From Diphasiastrum complanatum (taxonomy: Eukaryota; Streptophyta; Lycopodiopsida; Lycopodiales; Lycopodiaceae): a stretch of 64,000 bases of DNA. A program made the position numbers and the translations under genes. Positions 46,290 to 60,029 of this stretch are shown piece after piece. Positions within the stretch are counted from its first letter, which is position 1. Each line of letters starts with the position of its first letter. The stretch covers positions 19,029,501 through 19,093,500 of the forward strand of contig CM055110.1 in NCBI GenBank assembly GCA_029204225.1, in the 5' to 3' direction. Under the pieces are notes generated by a model. The model saw only the letters and a program-made list of their open reading frames with translations. It made no database searches and had not been told where the DNA came from.

Positions 46290-47815
46290 CTCGTTGACGG
46301 GCGATGATTGAGACACATCCTCGAAAAATTGAGACACACCCTCGAAAGTAACTCGAAATGTACCTCGAAAATACGTCCAAAACTTCGTGTCTTGAGTCTC
46401 CAAAAATTTGACTCTCCACAAATTGACAATGACCCTCGAAATGTACCTTGAAAATTTGGAGTCTCCAAAAAATGAGTCTTGAAAATTTGGAGACTCCAAA
46501 AATTCGAGTCTAGAAAAATTTGAGTTCCGAGTCTCTCCACAAAATTTCGTCTCTCCACAAATTCTGTCTCGAAAATTCGGAGACACTTCAAAAATTTGAG
46601 TTTCGAGTCTTGAAAATTTTGTGCCTCAAAAATTTGATTCAATACCTAGAAACGTTCCTCGAAATACCTCAAAAAATTGAGACACTCACCCTCGAAACGT
46701 TCCTCAAAATACCTCAAAAAATTGACACTCTCCCTCGAAATACCTCGAAAAATTAAGACACCCACCCTCGAAATACCTCGAAAAATTGAGATCCTCACCC
46801 TCGAAAGTAACTAGAAATGTACCTCAAAAATAACTCGAAATGTACCTCAAAAATACCTCCAAAAATTCGTGTCTTGAGTTTCCAAAAATTCGTGTCTCCA
46901 CAAATTGACAATGTCCCTCGAAATGTACCTCGAAAATTTTGAGTCTCCAAAATTTGTGAGTCAATACCTTGACAATCTCTCGAAACGTGCCTCAAAATAC
47001 CTTGAAAAAATTGAGACACACACCCTCGAAACGTTCATCGAAATACCTCAAAACGTTCATGGAAATACCTCCACACGTTCCTCGAAATACCTCGAAAATT
47101 GAGACACTCACCCTCGAAACGTTCCTTGAAATACCTCAAAAAATTGACACTCGCTCTCGAACGTAACTCAAAATCTACCTCAAAAGTAACTCAAAATGTA
47201 CCTCGAAAATACCTCCAAAAATTCGTGTCTCGAGTCTCCACAAATTTTCAAGAGTCAATACCTTGAAACCTTCCTCAAAATACCTCGAAAAATTGAGACA
47301 CACCCTCGAAACGTTCTTCGAAACGTTCCTCAAAAAATTGACACTCACCCACGAAAAATACCTCAAAATACCTCGAAATACCTCGAAACGTTCCTTGAAA
47401 TACCACGAAACGTTCCTCAAAATACCTCGAAATGTTCCTCGAAATACCACGAAAAATTGACACTCACCCTCGAAAGGTTCCTCGAAATACCTCAAAAAAT
47501 TGACACACCCTCGAAATACCTCGAAAAATTAAGACACTCACCCTCAAAAGTACCTCGAAATGTACCTCAAAATTTACCTAAAAAATACCTCCAAAAATTT
47601 GTGTCTTGAGTCTCCAAAAATTCGGCTCTCCACAAATTGACAATGACCCTCAAAATGTACCTCGAAAGTTTGGAGTTTCGAGTCTCTCCACAAAATTTCA
47701 TCTCTCCACAAATTGTTTCAAAAATTTGGAGACAATCCAAAAAAAATCGAGTTTTGAGTCTCGAAAATTTTGTGTCTCCAAAAATTGAAACCTCGAAATG
47801 TACCTCTCTCTCGAG
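46290..47815. repeat. Higher-order satellite of CTCGAAA words
   Basis: The basic unit of about 40-45 bases is CCTCGAAACGTTCCTCGAAA, then TACCTC(A/G)AAAAATTGA, then GACACTCAC. It is arranged in larger blocks: the sequence CGAAAGTAACTCGAAATGTA leading to TTCGTGTCTTGAGTCTCC recurs near 46343, 46799, 47157 and 47543, a period of about 360-460 bases. It matches 27.84-28.6 kb in reverse orientation. Open frames on both strands are repeat by-products. Confidence 0.8.
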
Positions 47816-47869
47816 AGTGAAAGTGGATTCTTTGAGAGATTTTGTGTTTTAGATAGAGAGCATCCAATT

Positions 47870-49590
<1,721 letters not shown>

Positions 49591-49599
49591 TTTTTGCCA

Positions 49600-50140
49600 A
49601 TTTTGGCTCACAAAACAGGCATTAGACACCAAGAATTCATTTTTTTGAATGATTCATGATATGTCAAGGCCAAATGAGTATACAGTTTTCGGTCAAGCCA
49701 AGATCATTCATCGAAGATGTCCAATATATTCATATAATATGTAAAATCTTCTAGGATAGCACCAAATTATCCTATCCTATGCTTGAGAGCTAAACATGTA
49801 CTACCCTTTTTTTCTTAAACCTTTATAAAACATTGTGATGATCCTGCACATCAAACCTGAATTGTAAGCTTGCCTACTTAAGCTGAGAGAAATACCCAAA
49901 GTACAATCAAATCTCATCTGATTCAGCAAAGCACTTACAGTATTTAAAAACTGCTTTGAATCTGTAGAATGATGCTTGCCGCCTCACGGAAACCCCCGAA
50001 TGTATCTCGAACACTGCGTGTAAGTCATGGTTCCAAAAATCTTTGATAACTATTCTGGATCTGTAGAATGCTGCCTGTCGCTCACGGAAACCCTTGAATG
50101 TATCTCGAACACTACGCGTAAGCTAAAATGTCAAAAGACA
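49600..50140. other. No gene; short duplicated motif
   Basis: CTGTAGAATG(A/C)TGC.TG(C/T)CG..CACGGAAACCC..GAATGTATCTCGAACACT occurs twice (about 49960 and 50060). No coding region recognised. Confidence 0.4.
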
Positions 50141-50144
50141 TTTG

Positions 50145-51127
<983 letters not shown>

Positions 51128-51217
51128 GTTAATGCAGAGCAGCTGGATTCTTTCAATACCCAACGTTGGCCTTTCAAATAACAAATGGCATACTATTTAC
51201 CCACATTCCTCCATATT

Positions 51218-51400
51218 CTTTAATCCATTCTCAAAAGATGTAGAAACATAAATTGCATTCTCCATACCATATTTGTCCATTCTCAAATAGGTAGAGACAA
51301 AAAATGCATACTCCATATCAAATGTGTCCATAGCTAAAAGAAGTAAAAGTAGAAAATGCATACTTCATATCACATCTGTCCATTCTCAAAAGTAGGATCA
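51218..51400. repeat. Tandem repeat, about 51-bp unit, 3.7 copies
   Basis: The unit starts TCCATTCTCAAAAG and ends CATA(C/T)CA.AT.TG; copies begin near 51228, 51279, 51329 and 51380. Confidence 0.7.
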
Positions 51401-51739
51401 GAAAAATACTTACCAGTCTGTAATTATTGCAGAGAATTGATAGGCACAATTGTCAAGCCTACAATGCATCTAAGGATCCAAATGTTTATATTGGGCCACG
51501 AGAGTTCATGCCTATCTGATCCAAACTTTCTTATCCTCTTTGTATATAGTTTCATTAACAATGAGATAAGATTAAGGACTTCTCAAGATATTGGCAACAG
51601 ATCATAACCTTACCTACAACGTCTAGAAGCAGTCGATTCTGGTTTTTGCCCATCACAAATAGCTAGTCTCACTTGTTGTAATTGTTCCTCCAAGTGTGTG
51701 ATTTTGTATCATCAAACTTATTTTTGTAGCCATCCATTC

Positions 51740-52175
51740 ATCCATACTTTTGTAATACTAGTTTTTGAGTTGCTGATGTAACTTCTTGGAATCGGCTTCC
51801 AAAATTTGTAGCTTCAACCCAAGAAACAGAACTTTACCTTGAAGGTTACAAACACTTTTCTCATACTGACAATGCTGAAGTTTCGCAAGATGCAATTGCT
51901 CTGACAATCGGTGCGACTCATTATCCTTTTTCTCAAAGGCCTACTTTGAGTTTGTAAACTCTGCCTTGGACCACACAAGTTGACCCTGAACATGCTTTAA
52001 CTTTGCTCAAAAGCATGATCTACTTGTGGATAGTTCTTTCTCAAGCTCAAGCCTCACTTTATTTGAGCGCTCAAACTCCTCCTCCTTCAACTCCAATAGT
52101 TTTAGCAAATCAAAATTGGTGCCTGCTAGTTTAGCCAGTTCAACTTTACTTCCAACCATGTTCTTTACAACAAAG
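51740..52175 (-). pseudogene. Coiled-coil coding relic with copia-gag-like start
   Basis: It starts [20 protein letters not shown], which resembles the opening of copia gag (KFDG.NF.LWK), then continues as heptad-like EEEFERSNKVRLELEKEL, FEKKDNESHRLSEQLHLAKL and LQILEADSKKLHQQL. Two stops interrupt it. Either a copia gag fused to a captured coiled-coil segment or an unknown gene fragment. Confidence 0.4.
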
Positions 52176-52215
52176 GTCGTAGTTGCAAAAAAATAAAAAA
52201 TTCGCAAAAAATTCC

Positions 52216-52720
<505 letters not shown>

Positions 52721-52749
52721 GATCATGAATTCAATGTCAAACAAAATTA

Positions 52750-53420
52750 ACTACAACCATTTTGAAGATATAATGTACAATCCAATTTACAATCCCAAGG
52801 TTGTCTGCGCACAAAGACTTTGCGAAGTGTTTCATCATTGGACACAACGTGGGAGCAACGATTGTGCACCAGACAGTACTTAACGCATCAATAGATGGGT
52901 TGATCCACTGCTCTGTGGCTTGATACTGAGAGTTTCCTTCTTTGAAGGTATAGAGAGAATCAGTTCCAAGATTGAATATGGAGAAACAGATTATCTCCGT
53001 GTATAAAACATACATATTTTTAGAACTTGTTTAATAGCATGTGAAGTTGTCAACCGTCCGTTGCTTGTTTTTGAGTGAGAAAATTTAACTCTAAAGCGAG
53101 GAAGAAACTGAACTGTTTCCCATTGTTGCCAAAGCCTCGAAGCATTCAGAAACCGGATCTTACCTTAACCATGAACTGAAGCCTAGGCATAAGTTGCCTA
53201 AATACATCATTAGCCCAGAAACCATCCGTCAGATGCAGATTCATACCTTGACTTGAAAAATGATCGCTAGGCTAAAAATCTCTTTCTGCCATAGTTGTCA
53301 TGAACTTCTTCACGCACTGCTCATCCCATTTCTGGCTATTCAAAATTTTGAAAGCATTAACCAAACCCTTCCTGATCAATAAATAGAATTTGTCCAAACG
53401 CAACATATCAATGTCACCCC
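52750..53420 (-). pseudogene. RRP1/Nop52 ribosomal RNA-processing gene fragment
   Basis: The minus strand after an AG near 53419 reads EWGDIDMLRLDKFYLLIRKG, KILNSQKWDEQCVKKFMTTM, a stop, then GMNLHLTDGFWANDVFRQL and a GTAAGA donor near 53133. W.GID.LR.DKFYLL.R and WD...V..F followed by G...H..D.F is the core of the RRP1/Nop52 family, a nucleolar protein for 27S pre-rRNA processing. A second open stretch (about 52970-52750; LCPMMKHFAKSLCADNLGIV, VHYIFKMV) fits the next conserved helices. One stop and no flanking exons indicate a captured or decayed copy. Confidence 0.65.
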
Positions 53421-53689
53421 ATTCTCTGTGCTCATTGCGGACAGAAATCCTTCAAAAATATGAAGGGAAAGCTTCACAACTAAACGAAGCAAATGGGAGC
53501 AAGCCTCTCAATGAGGTTAGCCTGCAGGACGAATTTTTCGAGATGCGAATTTTCAAAAATGACTCGAATTTTTAAGACTCGAAAGAGAAGAAGACTCGAA
53601 AAAATTTGAGACTCGAAAAAAATTCGAGCCTTTTTTAAAATTTTGCATTGTAGAGAGAGAAAAAAAAAAGGAGTCAAAGAGATTGGGAT

Positions 53690-53870
53690 ATGCGAGATGT
53701 GCGTCGCATATCTTGCTTAGAGAGAGAGATGACAGCAAAAGTCCGAGCTAGAGAGAGGCTGAGAGAGTGACTTCGGGCATATCTCGCAAATCTCATATCT
53801 CAAACAGCTCGCACACCTCACATATCTGGCATATCTCGCACATACCGCATATCTCACTTGGAAGTGGGTG
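53690..53870. repeat. CATATCTCGCA word cluster
   Basis: CATATCTCGCA, CATATCTCAAA, CATATCTGGCA and GCATATCTCAC repeat within about 100 bases after GAGAGAGA-rich sequence. Confidence 0.5.
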
Positions 53871-54605
53871 TTCATGTGAGGCAATGTAAATACAACATAA
53901 GAGCAAGAAATAAAGATGTCAAAGTATAGAATACATATAGTGGAACCTTAAACTTGTTAGTTGTATCTTGAGACCATGAAACATAGAAATTGATGATAAG
54001 CCACAATGGAGGAGGAGCAAAACTCCAACTCTTCTTTCAACTCTTGGGCTAGAGATTGACCATGGAGAGTCAACTATAGGCCATCAGATTGAAACTAATG
54101 GTGGAGATGGACTTTGAAAGGGCCTTGAAGAACTGAAAGGCAAAATAGGCCTTCCTTTCAATAAAAATTTTCAAACTGAAGTAATAGTTGGGTCCCAAGT
54201 TTTTGAAGGGTGAAGTTTCTTCATACTGAAGAAACAATTCAAAAACTCAAAGTGCCCTTATTTTCACCTCCTTTAGCTTATTTTGGCCAAACGAAAGGCT
54301 ATAACCTCCAAACGAAGGGTACTTGACTGTACTTGCAAGTACGGTACATCAAAACAGAGTGATTGCTACGGAGAAAGTGTTCAGAGCATGCCAAAAGTGA
54401 TTTCACCATTCCATTGGGCACGTAGTTGGGAGTTGGTGACAAGAAGCATTTCGGAAGGCGACGCCAGTTTGGCCTTCAATTTGGCGAAAGAGCGGCGGGT
54501 GGCCTGGTAAGCCAAAAATTGCAGGTCATTACTTTTTTATTTTTGACATCACAGTTGGCTTCGACATACACTTTTTAGCCTGTAGGTGAAGTTTCAAGCA
54601 GTTTG
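53871..54605. other. Possible copia 5' region, no clear LTR
   Basis: It lies directly upstream of the copia gag start at 54608. No TG...CA ends or primer-binding site could be recognised, so the 5' LTR may be lost or divergent. No other gene. Confidence 0.35.
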
Positions 54606-54607
54606 GA

Positions 54608-57399
54608 AATGGCAAACATCAATGAGACAATTTTGGGCGATGCAAGCAAACTTGATGGGGCTTCTAACTACAACATCTGAAAATTCAAAATGAAGAGCAT
54701 TTTGATGGAGAAAGAGTTATGGGAAATCGTAGTAGGTATTGAAGTCCGACCTAATACCACTCCAAGTGACATGAGGGCCTTTGATAAAATGGCACAGAGA
54801 GCATTGTCCTTGATCAATCTTTCAGTGAAAGACCATGTGGTCACCCATATAAGTGATGCCACGATAGCTAGGGGAGCTTGGGAAGCTCTTAGAATGCAAT
54901 TTCAAACTTGCAATCCAGCTCAAGCCATATTCTTGAAGTCAAGATTGAATGTAGTTGAGATGGAAGAAGGCGATTCAGTGGGATCTTTCTTCACCAAGAT
55001 AAAGGAGCTGAGAGATCAACTTATGGCAATTGGAGAACCAATTAGGGATGTTGAATTGGTGCATACCACTATGAGCGGTGTCTCAGAAGGACTACAAATG
55101 TTTGTGAGCAGCATCGCCTCGAGGGAGAGATTGCCTACTTTTGAAGACTTCCACGGAATTATGTTGCAAGAAGAGCAGTGTCACGAACTGGTAAAGTCAA
55201 GGCAAACCCCACAGGATGATCAAGCCTTGCTTGCTAAAGGCAAGAAAAATGGATGGAAAAGGATTCTCAAGAAATCCAAGGATGATGATGATGAGGGAGA
55301 GTCGTCATCGAAGGCGAAAAAGAAGAAGAAAGACAAATGTTACTATTGCCACAAATTGGGTCATTGGGCACGCGAGTGTTACAAGAAGAAAGCGGACATA
55401 AAGGCGGGAAAGGTGAAACAACAAGGCAACATTGCCGAAGATGATGGGGAAGATGATGAGAAAAGTGTCTTCTCATCGGCATTGACATCCCAGGTTGATG
55501 ATGGTACCAGATGGTTCATAGATTTAGGTGCCACAAGGCATATGACCGGGAAACGTGATTGGTTTGAAAAATTCTCTCTTGAAGAAGAAATCTGATGCTT
55601 TTGCTCGTTTCAAAGAGTTTAAGACTTAAGTAGAGAACCAACTAGATGCACGCATCAAAGTGCTAAGATCTGATAGAGGGGGCGAATACAAATCTGATGA
55701 TTTTGAGGACTTTTGCAAGGAACATGACATTAAAAGACAATTCACACAATCACACACGCCGCATAGTAATGGTGTAGCTGAAAGGAAAAACAGGACTATT
55801 ATGGAGAGTGCAAGCTCCATGATGAAGCAAATGGGCTTGACAGATTCACTTTGGTTGGAAGCGTGCAGTGTGGCAACGTTCTTGCAAAACAGGAGCCCTA
55901 AAGCTGCGGTTCCAAATGTGACTCCCGAAGAAGCATTTACAGGAATAAAGCCAAAAATCGACAAGTTTCGTGTCATTGGATGTAGGGCCTATGTAGATGT
56001 GCCAAAGGAGGAGTGAAAGAAACTTGGCGCTAAAGCAATCAAGTGTATCTTTGTCGGTTATGATGAGAGGATGAAGGCATACAGGTGTTTTGATCCTGTA
56101 ATGAACAAGATTCACATAAGCAAAGATGTGATCTTTGATGAGACGCATAGGTATGAAGATGAAGACCATGCAAGTGATGAAAGCATCAAAAGACTTCCCA
56201 CAATTTTGGAAGAAGAAGATGAAGAAGACACTCCACATGATGATGCACGTGAAGACGAGAGGGTGAGTATGAAAAGACACCACATATCCAAGAGCCTAGG
56301 GGAAGGTACTTACCAATAGGAGCAATAAAGAAGAAACCGGTTGGAAGTAAGAAACATTACTTGGACACTCCTTGGGACACATACTCTCCACGTAGTGTAT
56401 CACCTGAATCTAAGATACCAAAATGGTATGAAAAGATCATGAAGGACGCAAAGCTAAATCAACCAGGATCTAGCACACAAGGAGAAGTGAGAAGATCAAT
56501 GCGGGAGAGGAATTCTCCCGATCGTTATCATGTGAACTATGCCCTAATGAGTGACATTTTGAAATGGCGAGAGCCATCAACCTTTGATGAAGCAAAGGAT
56601 CACAAAGAGTGGCAAAGGGCAATGGAAGAGGAGATGGAATCCATCCACAAGCATGATACGTGGGAGTTGGTTGATCTACCACTTGGAAATAAACCCATTA
56701 ACAACAAATGGGTGTTTAGAACAAACTTTCATGCAGATGGCACGATAGCAAAGCATAAGGCATGCCTAGTAGTGAAGGGCTATGAGCAAAATAAAGGAAT
56801 TGACTATGAAGAGACAATTGCTCCAGTGGCTAAGTGGACTACGCTACACCTTATCATTGCCTTAGCATCTCATTTTGGGTGGAAGATCCATCAAATGGAT
56901 GTGAGGTCCGCATTTTTGAATGGTGACTTGGAGGAAGAAGTTTACATGGTCCAACCACATGGCTTCATGGCAAAAGGACAAGAACATAAGGTATGCAAGC
57001 TACGCAAGGCACTTTATGGTCTTAAGCAAGCACCGCGCGCATGGTATGGACGCATTGACAATTATTTTCTTATTCACGAGTTTGTAAGAACAAATTTAAA
57101 TCTAAATCTTTATGTTCTTGTAAACAAAGATAACATTGCCTTGATTGTGCTTTATGTTGATGATATCATTATCACGGGCAATGATGAGAATCTCATCCAT
57201 TCTATCAAAGCCAACTTATGCAAGCAATTTGAGATGACAGATTTAGATCTTATGCACTATTGCTTGGTTGTCAAAGTATAGCAAACTGACAGTGATATTA
57301 GATTATGTCAAAACAAGTATGTACGCGAGATATTAGAGAGATTTTGCATGACAGAGTGCAAACCTTCCATCACCCCTTGCGAAGCTGGTAAGAATTCAT
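54608..57399 (+). pseudogene. Ty1/copia polyprotein (element C), interrupted
   Basis: Gag starts at 54608 (MANINETILGDASKLDGASN, stop after YNI, then a long frame from 54690). Zinc knuckle CYYCHKLGHWAREC near 55340; protease WFIDLGATRHMTG near 55513 (DLGA in place of DSGA). It then jumps to the second half of integrase, VLRSDRGGEYKSDDF and HSNGVAERKNRT, so the first half is deleted. RT from 56361: NKWVFRTNFHADG, MDVRSAFLNGDLEEEVYMVQ and the catalytic VLYVDDIIITG. The frame ends within the post-RT region KPSITPCEAG, cut at 57399 by the LTR of another copia element. A few single stops (54674, 55592, 56014, 56317, 57279) break it. Confidence 0.92.
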
Positions 57400-57916
57400 T
57401 GTCGCGGAAGCGAGGCTATTTTTTTTTTCGTCTTTGTCTTCTTCTTCGCAACCAATTTTGTGTCTTTGAATTTTCGTTTTTTGCGGAAGTTGTTTATAGG
57501 ATCTCAGACACGCGACTACACATCATAGAACACATTCTATTCTAGCAACTGTGTGGAGATTACAAGATGGCTAAACGTAGATTCACAAGACTAGTTAACG
57601 CCAATCAACTAGTTAGTTAGTCTTCTCATTTCCATTCGTTTCAGCTGGGCGTGAAGTCTATGAATCCAAGCTCATGAGCTGCCAGCTGCCAACACAAAAG
57701 ATTCCTCTTTATTTGTTTTGTAATCTCCCGTTTGTTTTCGTTCTTTTTGTCTCTTTGCGGTTTGTGGTCCTGGAGGTGTGTTTACGATTCACAAATGATT
57801 CGTGAATTGTTCGTGCTTTGAGTCAAAGACATGTTGACTATCGCAAATTGTTCTCGTTCAACCTTCGTTTCTTGTTCGTGTTGTGACAAAGTTGCAGGAG
57901 TTCATCATTTCTAACA
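57400..57916 (-). repeat. 3' LTR of copia element D
   Basis: In minus orientation it starts TGTTAGAAATGATGAAC and ends TTCCGCGACA; 517 bases. A polypurine tract (TTCAAGAGGGAG) precedes it at 57917-57929. It sits inside element C; the adjacent five bases TTCAT (57395-57399) are the likely target duplication, but the partner copy cannot be checked. Confidence 0.85.
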
Positions 57917-59720
57917 CTCCCTCTTGAACCTTGCAGCTTTGTACGTTTAATCCAACTGTCTTTCTTTGCTTGGAAAAGAGTGGCTTGTTGAGCGGTTTCG
58001 TGAGTATATCTGCAATCATATTTTCTGATTTTATATATTGGACCTGGAGCTCTCCTTTTGAGATCAAATCTCAAATGTGATGGTACTTCAGAGGTATGTG
58101 CTTTGTTTTTGAATGGAAGATAGGATCCTGGGACAAATAGATGGCACTTTGAGAGTCCATCATCATCGTGCTTGGCCCCTCTCGTGGTATCCCGATTGCC
58201 TCAACATCATCTGTAGCCACACTACCTAATTCGCGACCTTTGAAGCTACAACATATTCAGCTTCGCAAGAGGATTGAGCCACCAAGGTTTGCTTTTGGCA
58301 TATCCAGCTGATTGTAGCTCCACATGCTATTGTACATCCTCCAGTATTGGACTTGCTATCGTCTTTGCAGCTCGTCCAACTTGCATCACTGTAGTGGTGC
58401 AACTCGAATTCTTTTTCTTTGTTTTCAGCTCTGTAGGTTAATCCCACATTCTGGGTACCTTTCAGATACTGTAGGATTCGTTTTGCCATTTGCCAATGTG
58501 CCATGCCAGGATTGGAAGAGAATTGGCTCAAGGCGTAAACAGAGAAAGCTAGATCGGGTCTAGTACAAATAGTCAAGTACATCAGACTACCGATTAAGTT
58601 CTGGTAGGGTATATCTGCCATCCTCTGTTCTTCTTCTTCTGTTTTTGGACAATCTTGCTTCGTGAGCTTGGCTCCAACTATCATTGGTGTGGCCCTTTCT
58701 TTGCAGTCCATCATGTGGTACTACTTTAGCACCTTTCTGGCATATTCTAATTGACTCAAGTGCATTTCGCCCTTTGTTTGATCTCTTCTGATCTTCAGCC
58801 CTAGGCATTTTGTTGCTTCTCCAAGATCTGTGATTTCGTAGCTTTTAGAAATCTGACTTTTTGTGTCTTTTATCGGCATCAAGGAATTTTCTATCATCAG
58901 TGAATCATCCACAAAAATGGTCAGTATCACAAAATTATTTCCTACTCTTTTAATATAGACATTGCAGTTTGGTTGAGTAGGATTGAAGTCTAGAGACTTC
59001 AGAAGACCATCAAGCTTTTTATACCAGGCTCGTGATGCCTCGTTTAGACCGTAGATGCATCTCTACAATCGACAGACATATTGTTTGTTGTCGGGACCTT
59101 TATAGCCTTCAGATTGCTTCACGAAGATTTCCTCCTCTAGATCTTAATGGAGAAAGGCTGTTTTCACTTCAATCTGGTGAATTTCCAGATTGTATTGTGT
59201 GGCGTACGCAAGGAGTAGCCTTATGCTTGTCATCTTGATTATGGGCGAATATGTGTCAAAATAATCGACACCATATCTCTGCGTGTAGCCCTTCGCGACA
59301 AGCCTGGCTTTGTAGTGGCCAATGGTGCTATCTGATTTCATCTTTTTCTTACACACCCACTTGCAGTCGACTATCTTTCTGTTTTCTGGCAGTGGCTCTA
59401 ATGTCCATACCTCGTTTTGCCTCATCAACTCAATCTCCTCTGACATTACCTGCTTCCAAAATTCTCCCTCTGGACTCTGGATAGCTTCTTGATATGTTTC
59501 TAGATCTTCTGTGAAGCTACAATATTCAAATTGCATGTCTTCACTCCATTGAAGATTGTCAGAGTAGCGGTCTGGAGGTCTTCTTTGTCTTGTTGACCTT
59601 TGAGGTTCGTTTTGTCGCTGCTCAAACGTTTGTTGTTCCTAGGGTTGATCCTCTGCTTTCTGCTGCTCTGAAGTGTGCGGCTCTGCATTTTGATTTGATG
59701 TCTATCTTCGATCTGCCTCT
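57917..59720 (-). pseudogene. Ty1/copia element D: RT and RNase H
   Basis: Right to left: a Gln/Arg-rich inter-domain segment, then RT from EGEFWKQVMSEEIELMRQNE and DCKWVCKKKMKSDSTI through IHQIEVKTAFLH, then ILTIFVDDSLMIE (the active-site YVDD position reads FVDD) and KCLGLKIRRDQTKGEM. RNase H follows: MYLTICTRPDLAFSVYALSQ, YSDASWTSCKDDSKS and LVAQSSCEAEYVVASKVAN, ending IADILTKPLNKPLFS. Gag, protease and integrase are missing; the 5' side abuts the end of gene Y copy B near 59720. Frameshifts near 59140, 58720 and 58220. Confidence 0.9.
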
Positions 59721-60029
59721 TGAATAGGTAGAATGGATTGCACCAGATGCTATAGTTTCAGAATCATTTCGTTACAAGATATATAATGATGTAAAAAAAT
59801 TCATAAAAGATGAGCACGAGATCAAAAACAGTCAGATTGAGTTGGTTTATTTCCTTGAATATATTTGTGGATTTCTTCGTATTGGGCATAGGTTCTGATC
59901 AACTCTTGCCGAAATCTATATACATCATCAGGAGTGTATGGCTCAAGAGTGAATTGTCATTACAAAACACGAGAATCAGCAAATTACAAACAATGATAGT
60001 AAAAAAAATATAAATCAAAATGAAAAGAA
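59721..60029 (-). other. Sequence downstream of gene Y, possible extra exon
   Basis: A minus-strand stretch reads EPYTPDDVYRFRQELIRTYA and EEIHKYIQGNKPTQSD without a stop for about 40 codons. It may be a further 3' exon of gene Y or an alternative end. No domain recognised. Confidence 0.3.

Noticed and set aside
46191-47609. Overlapping frames rich in FRG/FLE or PRN/TSK words
   Set aside because: By-products of the CTCGAAA satellite; open on both strands with the same periodicity as the DNA repeat.
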